From Adiantum capillus-veneris (Eukaryota; Streptophyta; Polypodiopsida; Polypodiales; Pteridaceae): a DNA stretch of 64,000 nt. Of this stretch, positions 33,039 through 44,999 are shown one piece after another. The DNA is taken from the NCBI GenBank assembly GCA_014529385.2, contig CM043963.1, positions 2,476,001 to 2,540,000 on the forward strand, written 5' to 3'. Numbering within the stretch: the first letter of the stretch is position 1; the number at the start of each line of letters is the position of its first letter. A program made the position numbers and the translations under genes. The notes beneath the pieces were generated by a model that was given only the letters and a program-made list of their open reading frames with translations, was not told the DNA's origin and searched no databases.

Positions 33039-34733
33039 CTTTGCATGTTGGTCATCATACCGTTCATGCGTTTAAGCATGTCCTCTATAGCATTAGCAAG
33101 AGCTGCAACAAATAGTCCTACTTCTACTGGCACAGTGGATATAGTTCTCTTGCTCTATGTATCTTGAGCACTGCTCTCCTCATTGAAGATCTTGCAATTA
33201 TCACTCAAGTCAATCGCATCCAGAATGCACGCTTCCCAAGTCATGTGTTTCTTGCTATACAAGATAGCATGCAAATATTTGTTTAATAGTTCCTCAATAA
33301 AAGTGAGACAAGTCTTTCCTTGCTATGAATCTCCAACTCCGGACATCCGTCTATATATTGTCTCATCCGACTCACACTATCTCTGACAATTTCTCCTTGT
33401 TTTTGTTTGAAACTATAGATTTGTGCCACCGTACTATGCTTTATTCTCATTTTTGAACAAGCAACAACAAATCTCATTGTCAGAGTTGGTAAATCGGTTA
33501 TTGACCAAGAGGTATGGTCTAGAACCAAGTTAAAGGTTTACCCTCTAAGGTCATTCCGAATCCTTTAAACTGTGTATGGAAGTCGGTCATGCACTCAGCT
33601 CTCAAAACTTATCTGAAGCTCGCTAAATGGTCATATGGATCCCTTGACCCGTTGTATTTTTTGACCCATTTTTTTAAAGGCTGCTGGTTTGACTCTACGG
33701 TTATGCTCGCACTCGCTCTCTCTCTTCTTGTTGGTGTTTCTCCCATTAAACTCAAACCAACTATTTGGTAGATGTGACTCATGTGGCCCTCTCCTTGTCC
33801 TAGTGTCACCCATTCTTTCCCCGTTGTAGGTGGGTTTTGCATTTTGCCCTTGGTTCCCTCATTGAGGTGGCTGCCCTTGGCTGTGCTCCCTCTTTGATTG
33901 AACATGCTATCATAGGCTCTATCATTTGGGCCTACATTCTGTTTAGTTTCATGTCCTATTCTTGAAATCACTTCTCGGATTGAATGTGCCTGGTATTTAG
34001 TTTGCTCAATCTCCTTCGGAGTCATCATAACAAAATTGTTGTTATAACAATCCCTAAAGAGATGGAGCAGTAGTTCTGCTAAGCCCTTCTCCTTGATCTT
34101 GAAAATATACACTATCTTCAAGGGTGTCAATTGTTCTGGTTTGGCATGGGTAGTCCAGATCAGATCTGTGACATTGTTGGCTTCCCAACAATAGACTCCA
34201 AGCCTACTATTGTCTGTGGGTATGCGTTTCAAAGGTTTGGTATCTATCAAGTCATATCCTTCTAATTCGAGCACAAGAGGTCCTTCTTTCACAGCCTTGA
34301 TAGGAATTAGGGTATCAACCTCTAATCCCCATTTGTCTCTTGAATTAGGATCCTATATCTTGAGGTATTGCACCCTGTTTTGGTCCATATAAAAGTTGTC
34401 TTGTTTGTTTGCCCTAACCTCCTCTTCAAACTCTACGGTATGGTCATCTATCTTCACTACAAACTTCTTGTTAGGATCCAGGTAAATATGGGCCTCATAC
34501 TTGTTGGTTTTGAAGAAGGTCAAGATATGCTTGAACTTGAGAGAGGTCCCACCTCCTTATTGAGTTGAAAAGGAAGACATTTCGGAGCTTGAGTCGGAAT
34601 AAGTGTTGGGCACTTCTTCCACAATAGTTTCTAATGGTCTCCCTTGGTTTACACTCTCTTCTGCGGACGATCTACTCCAATTCTCCCCGAAGGTACCCAA
34701 GTTTCCCAAAACTCTACCAGATCTTAAGTTCAT
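33039..34733 (-). pseudogene. Gag of a second Ty3/gypsy lineage (Tat/Athila-like)
   Basis: On the minus strand the frame starts at ATG 34733 with MNLRSGRVL, a common start of plant gypsy Gag. It reads through KAVKEGPLVLELEGYDLIDT, a spacer with LKKWVKKYNGSRDPYDHLAS, then a Gag core with DLPTLTMRFVVACSK and YLHAILYSKKHM, to about 33040. In-frame stops occur near 34560 and 34355, and a frameshift near 33600. The element is cut by the A2 LTR at 33038. No pol follows in the window. Assignment to lineage is inference; that it is a retroelement Gag is well supported. Confidence 0.72.
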
Positions 34734-36500
34734 ATATTAGATCAGACAACTTAATTTAACAAACACTTCAAACTTGGAAAGTTGCCCTTAGTTTCAGGTA
34801 TAGTACTTCCGCTCCTTGTCTTGCCCTTTTTTGCAAAGTCGTAATTCCCCGCACATCAGCACTTCAAATAGTATGTGATTCCACAATTGTCAATATGAAG
34901 TCACAAAACATCTAAAAATCCCTTATTTCAATCCATGGATTCACCCAATATGCCCCAGCTATGAAATTTTTCTATGGCTATCTTAGGTGCGCCTAAGATG
35001 GCTGCACCTATCTGTGGAGGTAATTTTAATTTTATCACATGGATGGGATCCGCACAGCTTAACAAAGATTTCCCTGGTCCCAATTTCACAAAATGAACTT
35101 CTAGGTGAGAGATTTATCTTCGACACGCCTAAGGTAAATCTTTCCTATTTTAGTATATTTTTTGCCAATGTGACTTGCGTTGGTTTCTACATGTGATTTC
35201 AAGCTTGTACAATGAGTTTCACAAAGTTTGGACAATTTACCAGTGTTTTTTCACCCTTTTTTAATCATGTAGTCAGGGTCTCCAATTTTCTTGGTGTTTT
35301 TATCCTTGCACATACCATATCAAAGTGGTTATGATTTTGCAATCATGTTGTGAAACACATAAAGGCAATGAAGAAGCAAGTGAAGGAGAAACATGTTGTC
35401 CCTATGTTGTGGCCTATTGCAAAGTGTAGAGAAATCTTTTGTCGAGTCTTAGAATGGCACGATTTTAAATTGATAGTATTTCCACACAAAATCGCAAGGA
35501 ACATATGGATCCATTGTGTTTGGGAGAAGGTGGTTCTAGAGTAAGCGATGGAAGTGGAGGCATGGTATTTCAAAAGATGCACATAAAAGTGGAAGATGGC
35601 TGGTGAGATGGATGCAACCTTCTTGGAGGAGGTTACAAAGACTCCTAAGTAGCCTGTCGTGTTTTTTATACACACTGAGATCTATTATGACGTCCACATA
35701 AAAGGAGAGCCAAGTTGCACATCTTGATTTTTAGAAAAGGGAAATGGCACATAAGTTTGTATTTCTTATTATAAGCACATAAATTATGTGGTGTGCACAT
35801 TTTGGGACCGTAGCCTTAGGCGAATATGGTGATTCACCAACCTACACTAACTCCCATGGATACTGCCTTCATACTTGGCCAAGTCTGCATTGTCCACCCT
35901 ATTTTGTGAAACAAAAACCAAAACTTTCTAAGTATAGGGTGGATATATTAGTTGTGTAGAACAACTTGAATAGTTTGTAATGGTTATTGTGTTGTGTTGC
36001 ATTCTATTGTAGTCTCTTTCACAATTGTATTCAAGGCCATTACAATATTGTGTAGTTGAATTGTGTGCTATGTTTTCATAAGAAAAGTTGGCTTGGTGCT
36101 GGTTAGACAATGGAACATGACATAGACCTGCCTAAAGACTCGCCTAGAGTTGCAATGTGATAAAGACGAGATAGGAGAATTGCAAGACATTTGTACCAAC
36201 CAAATGATGACCAAAAACAGATACAATCATTAAAGCACAAAAATAGAAGCCTGCATATAATATGCACTCAGCATGATGAGGTCTATCTAGCCTTGTCAAT
36301 AAGCTTAAGCACATTTGCACATAACTAGTTTACGTAAAATGACTTGTAAGTTGTGAGGTGAAGACACTTCTAAGAAGTATGATTAGATTGTGACAAAGTT
36401 AAAGGAGAAGGAACCTTGTCCTTAGCTGAAGATGTCATCAATTCCCTCTAAGAGGAATAAAGGAAGATCAACAAAGGTAAGAAAGTGGGACAACCCAAAG
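34734..36500. other. Probable leader/LTR of the upstream gypsy gag, then unassigned DNA
   Basis: The part next to 34734 should be the leader or 5' LTR of the minus-strand gag, but I could not find its ends. A plus-strand open stretch at 35350-35544 encodes a basic peptide (IKAMKKQVKEKH, then HDFKLIVFPHKIARNIWIHC) that I cannot assign. No other gene is seen. Confidence 0.4.
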
Positions 36501-36509
36501 TTAATAGTG

Positions 36510-36746
36510 CTTATGAAGTCATAAGTGCCAAGCAAAAGCAAAATTGCATTCATTGTGGAGGACGTACAATCTCTCAAAGATTGCTTTCTAGTCAAGCCTT
36601 GCCACCATTGGGGCAAGACCATCCATCCACTGTATGAATGCTACCTCAAGGACAAAGCCAAAGGAGGACCTCAAGTCAAAGTCAAAGGAAAGTCCATTCT
36701 CAACCATGTTGAAGAAAGAGTATCTTCTCTTTTCATGGCAAACTAA
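36510..36746 (+). pseudogene. Possible retroelement Gag zinc-knuckle remnant
   Basis: The frame ending at 36746 contains KPCHHWGKTIHPLYECYLKD, close to the C-x2-C-GK-x-H-x4-C knuckle of Ty1/copia-type Gag with one Cys changed to Trp. There is no other domain. A purine-rich stretch and tandem repeats follow. The call is tentative. Confidence 0.35.
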
Positions 36747-36836
36747 CATGAAAATGTTTTGTGAACACTCTCTTGTTGGAGCACTCCATTTTACCTTCTC
36801 TCTTGTTTTGTAGACAAGTTTGTGAATATGTTTTTT

Positions 36837-37047
36837 GGGGCTTCAAGTTAGAGGAGGACTCTTCTCTCAAGATGTGTCTCTGTAGGGTCTAGTTTATTCT
36901 TCAAGTTGGGGCTTCAAGTTAGAGGAGGACTCTTCTCTCGAGATGGGTCTTTGTAGGGTCTAGTTTATGTCTTTTGGGGCTTCAAGTTAGAGGAGGACTC
37001 TTTTCTCAAGATGTGTCTCTGTAGGGTCTAGTTTATTCTCTGTAGTT
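36837..37047. repeat. Tandem repeat, three copies of 68-71 bp
   Basis: ggggcttcaagttagaggag starts at 36837, 36908 and 36976, each continuing to tagggtctagttta. The copies are nearly identical. The unit is rich in purines and may include a duplicated polypurine-like region of an element. Confidence 0.93.
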
Positions 37048-37240
37048 ATTCTACAAATTTAATGGAGTTTGTTTAGCAACCCTTTGTTTGAGGGGAATAT
37101 TTCATTTGTATTCTCCTCGTTTAGACTATGTTAAATTGCCATGCCTTTAGGTAAGAGGGGAATCTTGTTGGATGTCAGCTAGAAGGCTATGCCCAATTAT
37201 GTCATCTTGTATGTTCTTAAACCAAGAGGATAAAAAGAAT

Positions 37241-37390
37241 TTTCATATTTAGGGGGTCCACACTAGATTAAGATAGATTCAATCCCATATAGTCTTAAAC
37301 CAATGCTAAGTTCATATTGTAAGAGGTGAAAAAGCATTTTCGTATTTAGGGGGTCCACACTAGATTAAGATAGATTCAATCCCATATGCC
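37241..37390. repeat. Direct repeat of about 55 bp, offset 97 bp
   Basis: tttcatatttagggggtcca (37241) and tttcgtatttagggggtcca (37338) both continue with cactagattaagatagattc and aatcccatat. The spacer is unrelated. Confidence 0.92.
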
Positions 37391-39018
37391 AAGAAGATGA
37401 TGTACCGATCCTGTCAAGGTCAAATCATGCCCACAACGATATAGAATCCAAGCACTTGCAATCTCTTTTTTCAGTCAAATAGATGACTTTTTCTTTTAGC
37501 AATCTCATTTCGTTATGAATGCATCACTAGAATATCCACCTGAATCTCTCTCACTGCCAAATGAAGAATATTTTGGATAAGTAATGGGGTCTGCCCAACT
37601 ATTGCGCTGCTAAGGCTATGTTTGCAAGAAACGATTCAATCACGAAGCCAAAATACTGGTTATGTTTTCCAATGGCTCTTCTTTAGCTATTCTAGTGATG
37701 TGGCTGTGTGAAAAGGCCCTTCGTTGTTCCTTCCCTCACGATTTTACTGGAGTTTCTCCATTCGCGCACGGCTTGAGTTCGTCCCTTCACCATCCTACTA
37801 TAATATCATGTCAGTCGCGACATGGGCAGCGACAAGCCCATGTGAGCCGGGGGCCGGAGCTACACTGATGCACGATGCTTCTCCTCTTCGCTCTTGGATG
37901 ATTGCTCTTCAGCTCACTGGACACCGGCGATTGTGCAGGTCGACATGTACGTTACAACCCAGGATTTTCATCCTTCCTCGCAATCGGGCACTCCAGCAAC
38001 GACTGTTGTTCATAGAACCCTTCAAGCTTCTCTCAAGGTGGACAGTTTTAGTTTTCCCAGGTTACTGACTAGGAAGTGATTTCTCCTGGCCAACGTCCAT
38101 TTGATTCTCGGGCGTGTTCCATGCCTTTCTCATGGCATTTTCAGCTCATGCTTTCTGCCGCTAAGATCCTTTGTGCTTGGAGACTTTATAACTGTTGCAT
38201 TGCATATAACTGACCCCTACGAAGGCTTGTTTTCTCAGTAATATCGTTTTGATGGGTTTTTTTCCATGCCTTTGTTGCAAATGAGGACTGCGGATTTATT
38301 CAAAGCAAATTTTCGTCTAGGTACATAGCTTAATTGATCCTAGGCAGTTAAATTCATGGTAAGTGGTCTGACAAGGACTGTTTTGGACATGCTTAATTGC
38401 TTGATATACTTTACGCTGATCTGTTTCCTACAGTGAACGCATCGGATTATTCTCTATTTACTGGCTGTGAAAGCATGTTTCATACATCTTCAAGTTGTTT
38501 AGTTGAGCATACAGATTCTTGCCTTTTGGAGCTAATAAGTTATACAATGAGAAGTCCCTACATGTGCGTGATTGTGGTCATTGTTGCTAACACCTGATGG
38601 GTTAATGTATCTATCTTTCATCTTGCAGTGTCAGTTCCTTCACACATCAAAGACAAGCGTTGCCAGTTCAGCAGTTTAAAACTCAACTGAATCCATTCTA
38701 AAGGAGCAAGTTTATTCTGTAGAAGTTAACGAGAGGAAGTGGAGTTGAGTTTTAAATGTGTTGTCACGGTAAAAGGAATGGAGGCTCTTTACATGCTGGA
38801 AGGCAGATTATGGTGAGCTTGGTTAACAAGGATGTCAAGACAGGATAAATAGTCAGCAGGCAACATGCTTTTGTTCGAGTTATTAGGAGCAGGATAGATT
38901 GGATGTCCATGGAATAATTGGTAGTGCAAATTGTATAATTACTTCCAGCATGACATTTGTCATTTAGTTGCAAACGAGCAGCAACTCTCTTGCACAAGAG
39001 GCATGCTAGGAAGATTGA
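37391..39018. other. Upstream region of the STICHEL-like gene
   Basis: There is no supported coding sequence. Bases 37660-38080 are richer in G+C than their surroundings and could include an untranslated first exon; possible acceptors such as catcttgcag occur at about 38630. An inverted repeat, tttaaaactcaact (38678) and agttgagttttaaa (38744), could form a hairpin. Promoter elements cannot be fixed by eye. Confidence 0.4.
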
Positions 39019-40650
39019 AATTTGAACATATCATCTACTCTGGGTGCTGCGAAAAGTATATCAACTCACCGCATTCAAGCAGAATCTGACAGTGGACAGG
39101 GAACTAATTGTATGGATAAGCTCTCTGAAAGAAGAGGAATTGCCACTGGCACTGAAGCCCCCAACTACAAGAGCCACTTAAAGCTACAATCGTCTGGCTT
39201 TCTGAAGGTTGGCTCAAGAAGATCTGTTCTTTCTAAGCAACATTCTGAATTTCCGTCACCTCTTGTTTTAAGTCCTTATGAAGACATTGAGTGTGCTGGG
39301 CGCTCTTTTACACTGGAGGAACCCCTTCAAAAAGAGGAAGACCTAAAGACGGAAGTTGAAGCAAACAGGAAGTACAACCTTGGTGGCAAGGTGAAATTGC
39401 AATCTCACCAGGAGAAGCATGGTGGCAGACAAAATGCCTGTTTTACGGGTATCATTAAGGATTGGAAACTCCAAAATCAACTTATAAGTTCATCAAGCAC
39501 CAGCAAGAGAACATCACAAGGTTCATTTTTGGGTGCATGGGAGTTCTCATCGTCTGATGAGATAGATATTCTTGACCATCAGAGGAATACACATAGCTTA
39601 CCTTGTTCGTCGTTAGCAAGGCAACACCAACGTGACATTTTAATAAATAGTGCTAAAAGGAGTTCAAAGTTGCAGAAAGATTCATCTGATAATAGTCGAG
39701 ATGGCCTTTTTATGTCAAGTCTAGTGGGTCTGCAATTGACTTCTCCGGTAAGATGCTTGCCATGTGTGACCAATGATGGATCCTCTTTTGCAGGAGAAAG
39801 CATGATGGCTTCCTGCACTCTCAATGACAAGATATCCCATTTTGTGAAGGAAGTAGGTGTCGTTGTTGAGTCATCTTTGGCTGATCAACGCTCTCTTACA
39901 AGCGGGATGGAGTTGACTGTTGTTACAGAACAACCATCTCAAAGCCTCAGTCAAAAGTATCAACCTAAGCTTTTCGAGGAGATTGTTGGGCAAGAACTTG
40001 TGGTTCAAGCACTCTCCAGTGCAATTCTGAAGGGGAAGATTGCACCTGTGTATCTTTTCCATGGCTCCCGTGGCACTGGAAAAACTTCAACTGCCAGAAT
40101 AGTAGCAGCAGCATTAAACTGCTGCATGCATGATGTTGAAAGACGGCCTTGCACACTCTGTAGCCAGTGCAAAGCACTTGCTCTTGGAAAGAGCTCAGGT
40201 GTCCGGGAAGTGGATGCTGCCAGCCACAGTGGTAGTAATAGTGTGTGTGCACTTGTGCAAAGAATGCTTACAACTCCGTCAAATTCCCGCTATAAAGTGT
40301 TTATCATTGATGAATGCCATATGCTAACTGACGAAACCTGGAATGCACTTTTGAATTTTCTAGAAGAGCCACCGGCAGATTTTGTTTTTATTCTTGTCAC
40401 TACCTATCTGGACACTTTGCCGTGCACTGCATCCTCCAGATGTCAAAGATTCAATTTCATAAAAATCAAGTATTCAGCCATTGTGAAAAGACTTACCAAA
40501 CTGGTGACTTCAGAAGAGCTTGATGTGGAACATGGAGTCTTGGACCTGATAGCTTCCCGATCAGATGGGTCACTGCGTGATGCTGAGATGAGACTTGATC
40601 AGCTAAGTCTCTCAGGGCAGGCAATCACCTCTTCTGCAGTTCTTAATCTT
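39019..40650 (+). CDS. STICHEL-like / DnaX-like AAA+ protein, large exon
   Basis: The open frame begins after a stop at 39016-39018; the first ATG is 39112, and an upstream splice junction is also possible. About 300 low-complexity residues precede SLSQKYQPKLFEEIVGQELV. Then come Walker A GSRGTGKTST (from about 40063), a C-x8-C-x2-C-x2-C zinc module as in DNA polymerase III gamma/tau, Walker B VFIIDECHM (Asp at 40309), a sensor-like VFILVTT and the Arg-finger motif SRCQ. Plant STICHEL proteins share this layout; they act in trichome branching in Arabidopsis and are not known to replicate DNA. The frame ends after SSAVLNL at a good donor (gtaagt, 40651). The expected next exon (a VGxxSDxxL-type segment) is not seen, so the gene is either split by a very long intron or truncated. 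Confidence 0.88.
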
Positions 40651-41549
40651 GTAAGTTATACTTCCGTAAAAAAATATCATTTCTTTTAAGGCATTGTGCT
40701 CTATCTTGATGTTACACAAGTACGGTGATTGTAGTTTATTTGAGTAAGTATGTGTTTTTTGTGCTGTGCTGTATGTGCTGGGCTATTTGATCTCACACTC
40801 TGCATTTAATCTGTGGAGCAATAGTCCAATGGTTTCAAAGACAGATATTGGGCTATATTCAAGCGCCCTGCACAAAGTACATTTGTCTCATCCCGAATAC
40901 TATGACCCTCTATAATCCTAGACCGGATGCATGAGTCATTTTTACAGTGCATGCATGCAAGTGAATTTTTCATACCTATCATTAAGCATGATTTTCAGAA
41001 ACCAGAGTATACATGATAAGAACAAGCACAATAGGATCTTCAATGTGTGTGAATTGCTCATATACCGAAAGGGACATAGTCAGATACAATAAGGTGTTGT
41101 GAAAGACAAACAAGCCTGGTTTACAGTGATAAAGATGCATAAAGTTTACAGCCCTAATCTTTACAAGAAATCCCCAAACAATGCGAAGGAAGAAAAAACA
41201 TCATTTGAGGGGAACTTCCTTCATAGTTAATGAACATGGCAATTGATTGCACATGGGCTCAATGTGCCATATGGACATGCTAATACGACTCAGAGCCAAG
41301 CCTTTGACTAGAAAATCCTAGGGAAACTTGTTCCTGCACCCTTGTGAGCGTCTGCAAGACCTGCTTGCTCGTACTTTTCCATTAGATTCATTACAAGATG
41401 GTAAGATACATAGTGTTTGGTATGTCTTGTACGTAGTATTGAATGGACTGGGTATAAGGTATGTAAAATTCGTATGTTATTTGTAAAAAGCCTAAAATAT
41501 TCAATAAGGTACGTAAAATTCGTACGTTATGGCACAGAGGTATGAATAC
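40651..41549. other. Intron-like DNA after the STICHEL-like exon
   Basis: It starts with a consensus donor gtaagttata. No continuation exon or other gene is visible. Paired short motifs such as aggtacgtaaaattcgtac (about 41460-41525) occur twice and may mark the left side of the following gypsy remnant. Confidence 0.5.
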
Positions 41550-42655
41550 CACTTTAGAAAAAATAGAAAGATTCTTTAATTAGCCTAAAATGCGAAAAGA
41601 TGTGTTTAAGTATGTCACACATTGTTACATTTGTCAAAAAGTAAAAGCCCCTCGAGGTAAGTAGCAAGGTCTTTTGATGCCGTTGTCTATTCCCGAAGGC
41701 CCATTTCGGGACATTTCCATAGATTTTGTGAGTAGTCTTCCACCTAGTTTGCATTCAAGGAATACACAGTGTCTAACAATCGTGGATCATTTTAGCAAGT
41801 TTTGTATGTTAATTCCTTGTAAGGCCACAATCACCACGCAAGAAGTAGAAAGTTTGTTCATTAAGCATTGGTATCCCCTTTGGTTTGCCAAAGTTAATAC
41901 TATCAGATAGGGATGTCAAGTTTACATCACATTTTTGGCGAGCACGCTTTGAAAATTTTGGCATTCCATCTGCATTTCACCCACAATCCGATGGTCAAAC
42001 TGAGATCTACAATCAGTTAGCCTTCATATGCGCATGACCAACAGTCTCATTGGGACCATTATCTCCCACTAGTTGAAGCAATTTTGAATGACTCCTATTC
42101 CAGTGCCATTGATAGAGCTCCGTATGAGGCAATATTTGTTTGTCCGTTATAGTCCTTGTTGACTAGATCGGTCAGTCAGTTGCCTGATGCCAATGTTGAG
42201 AACCAGTCCTTGGGCGAGATTACTGAGAGTGTGAAGCTTCGGCTAAGCAAGGTTCATGAATCTTATAATTTATTCACGGTCGGCTAATAAGCATTGTCAG
42301 GATGTTACTACCAAGGAAGGCGATTGGGTCTATCTTAGAATTATGAAGCACAACGTTCTTCATGTTTCTTGGTTGAAGTTGTTTCAGGGAGATCACCCAC
42401 ATGACATTTTTGAAGAGGACGAACCCGAGATCATAGACGAAGCTGAAGTCTTGGAGCCGGAGCAGATTTTGTTGCATTGTTTTTGCCATGGCTCAAAGGA
42501 ACAAGCATGACATGACTATTTGAAGTTTAAGGATCGAGGCACCCACAAGGCAGTGTGGGTTGACGAAGTTTTCTTCACCGATCATCCTGAGTTGTTGGTA
42601 GACTACAAGGAAGCCATGCAGCTCGGTCCCAGTACTTCACCCTGAAAAGGGGGGA
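41550..42655 (+). pseudogene. Element E: gypsy integrase to chromodomain remnant
   Basis: The remnant begins in the integrase zinc module (CYICQKVKAPRG), then core DISIDFVSSLPPS, TIVDHFSKFCMLIPC, then in a shifted frame LSDRDVKFTSHFW and a degraded HPQSDGQTE. The C-terminal chromodomain-like end at about 42420-42630 has LEPEQILLH and AVWVDEVFFTDHPELLVDY. At least four frameshifts or stops. The 5' half of the element is missing. A purine run aaaaggggggat precedes the LTR. Confidence 0.85.
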
Positions 42656-43383
42656 TGTCACGTACACATCTAACCCTATGTGCATGTGGACAAGCTATAA
42701 CTCCTACTTCTAGGGTTTAGGTCAGCCTAGGAAGTGTTCTGGCACTCTTGTGAGCCTGTACGCAGAACGTGCATGTCCAGGCACTTTAGAGTAGCTGCAT
42801 ACCCTCTGAGTCTAAGCAAGAACCGCATACGAAGCATCTCTTATTAGTGAGTCACCAACTTATTAATAAGTGACATTTAGCATTTTTTTCCCAAGAACGT
42901 GGAGGCCCCAAATACACTGCTCGACATAGCATGATTATCCTATATAAGTGACCTTGAGGGTTACCTCCTAAAGCAAGCTGAAGAAGCACAAGTACCATAA
43001 GCAAGACCGCAACGCAAGTACCAGCAGTACCTAGCGTTTTCAGCAGCCCATCAGCATTTCCATCATCAACCATCCAGCGTTTTGGAAAGCCTCATCATCG
43101 CCAGCATTTCCACCCTTTCAACCCTACAATACCAACGTTTTTCAGCATCAGTACCATCGATTTCAGCCATCACTTTTCAACACAGATTTCAGCCCTATGA
43201 ACCATCAGCGTTTTCAGCATTCAACACTTAAGCCTCTCAAGTTCCAAGCATCTACCGCAGTACCCATTAGCATCTCAGCATCTAGGATCATTGTAACAAC
43301 ACTGTGCAAGTAAATAAAGCAAGTACTTGCTTTGGCAACAAAGCAAGGGGGCCCTTGAGGGTGGTTGGGACCCGATATACCAC

Positions 43384-43426
<43 letters not shown>

Positions 43427-43528
43427 CCCCTTCATAGTTGAGTCTCTTTTTTCAAATGAAGTAAAGTAACCTTGTGTTTGTGTGGATTACTAGATCCGAG
43501 CTAAAATCCTGAAACCACTTCTGTTGCA
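42656..43528 (+). mobile_element. Element E 3' LTR (right edge approximate)
   Basis: It starts TGTCACGTACACATC after the polypurine run. The end is placed at ttgca (43528) only by the TG...CA rule, without a second LTR to check. It carries a degenerate region with repeated agcattt/agcgtttt motifs (about 43020-43270) and a TC microsatellite. Confidence 0.6.
43384..43424. repeat. (TC)n microsatellite
   Basis: About twenty TC units are followed by a C-run, inside or beside the E LTR. Confidence 0.95.
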
Positions 43529-44729
43529 CCTGACACGTATGGTATGATCCGTATGTATGGTACACCATATGGTACGGTACGTATCCGTACGTATCCTATC
43601 TTGATTCATTGGAATCTCTTTGAGGCATAGTGGGGTAATCGATTGCTTAAAACTAGGCTAGAAGACGCGAATTTGCAGCTTGTACGTACCAAAATTGTGA
43701 AGGACGACGTGTGCCAGCTTGTGCATGTTTTGCAGGTATGGTTGGTGCAGGTCCAACAATGACGACTTTGCACTAGCTGTCCGCTCTCTTGGAGGCTCCA
43801 ATCTTGCTCTAGATGATGGTGCCAAGGAAATTTTACGACGAGGCAGCTCCTTTGGCTGATCCAGAACGTCTTAATTTATCGAACGTGATATTCTCGGGAA
43901 TAGGTTTGTTGACGTTCGTGTAGCTTTGGTTGGCCGCAATGGTCTTGGCAAGCTTATCATAATCCGGTGTTATCCTCGTTGGATCAACTCGGGAAGCTAG
44001 AGTGGGAATGAGGTCACCATGACCGCCTGCTCTTACTTCCGAGCCTCTACCTTGGCCTCGCACTCCGTTCTCTGAGCCTCGGCTTCTGCCTTATGCTTGG
44101 GTCTATAAGCCTCGTCCTCGGCTATTAATCGTGCTCCGCCGCCTCACGTTCTCATTGTTAAGCCTCCTCTTGCTGCATCATCATGTCCATCATCATCCTG
44201 CATCATGGGATCTCTAGGAGTAGTTGCTGCCGGCTAGGGTGAGACTAGAGAAGCAAGTGGGGTAAGTGGAGGACTCACGGGTGGATCAACTGGAGGAAGG
44301 TGCTCGCCTTGTGGATTTTCGGAGTATTCCATGCGGCTACGAGTCTTAACCATGCAAGGATTCCTTCCTTTATGCAGGAGTGTCGTAGACTTATCTCTAG
44401 GGCAGCTTTTCTACCCTGTCGTTGGTGCACCACACATGTAACACCTGGTATACACTTATTTGCTTTATCAGTGCTCAAGGCGCATGGTCCCATGAGCAAT
44501 GGCAGATTTGCAGTTCCAAGAGTGCGAGGAGTGCCGTGAAACATTGTAAAATACAAACACAAGAGAGATTTTTTTGGGGGATCAACGGATTAGTGCAAAA
44601 TACAACCTTGTTACCAATGTCAGATGTAGTGGAATTGAGAGAATAGGTAGAATTGAGCTTTCACACTTCTACAACCCTTTGTTCTTTCCTTGTGTCAATG
44701 GATATAACTTTGTATTATTGATGGTTCCT

Positions 44730-44732
<3 letters not shown>
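43529..44732. other. Stretch without a clear gene
   Basis: A minus-strand open segment (44063-43833) reads ITPDYDKLAKTIAANQSYTN then ENITFDKLRRSG; this resembles the N-terminal part of some plant retroelement Gag proteins, but I cannot confirm it. The segment 43560-43600 repeats the ggtacg/gtatcc motif several times. Nothing else is recognised. Confidence 0.4.
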
Positions 44733-44797
<65 letters not shown>

Positions 44798-44995
44798 TGC
44801 TATATGAACGTCTTCAAAAGGCCAAAATGACCTATAAGACCACAAAAGTCACAACATGGTGGAATCTAGTACATTGTTTGGGCACAAAAGATAAAAAGTG
44901 GGGTGCTGAAAAAAATATCAAAATCCCTCCCTACTAGATGGTAAGTTGGGGGGGGGGGGGGGGGGCGGCGCTCACACAATATCTGATACAAAGGC
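44733..44995. repeat. (GA)n tract with flanking module, copy 1
   Basis: About thirty GA units (44733-44793) are followed by a module: gaacgtcttcaaaaggccaa, then tgacctataagacc and, further on, aaaaagtgggg, a G-run (about 44947-44965) and tatctgatacaaagg. The module recurs at 46981-47075 and 48255-48360. Confidence 0.85.
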
Positions 44996-44999
44996 TGAT

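Noticed and set aside
36837-37047. CRISPR-like array
   Set aside because: Head-to-tail repeats without spacers, no cas genes, eukaryotic context.
43214-43435. Minus-strand frame over the E LTR and TC tract
   Set aside because: It includes the microsatellite and non-conserved LTR sequence.
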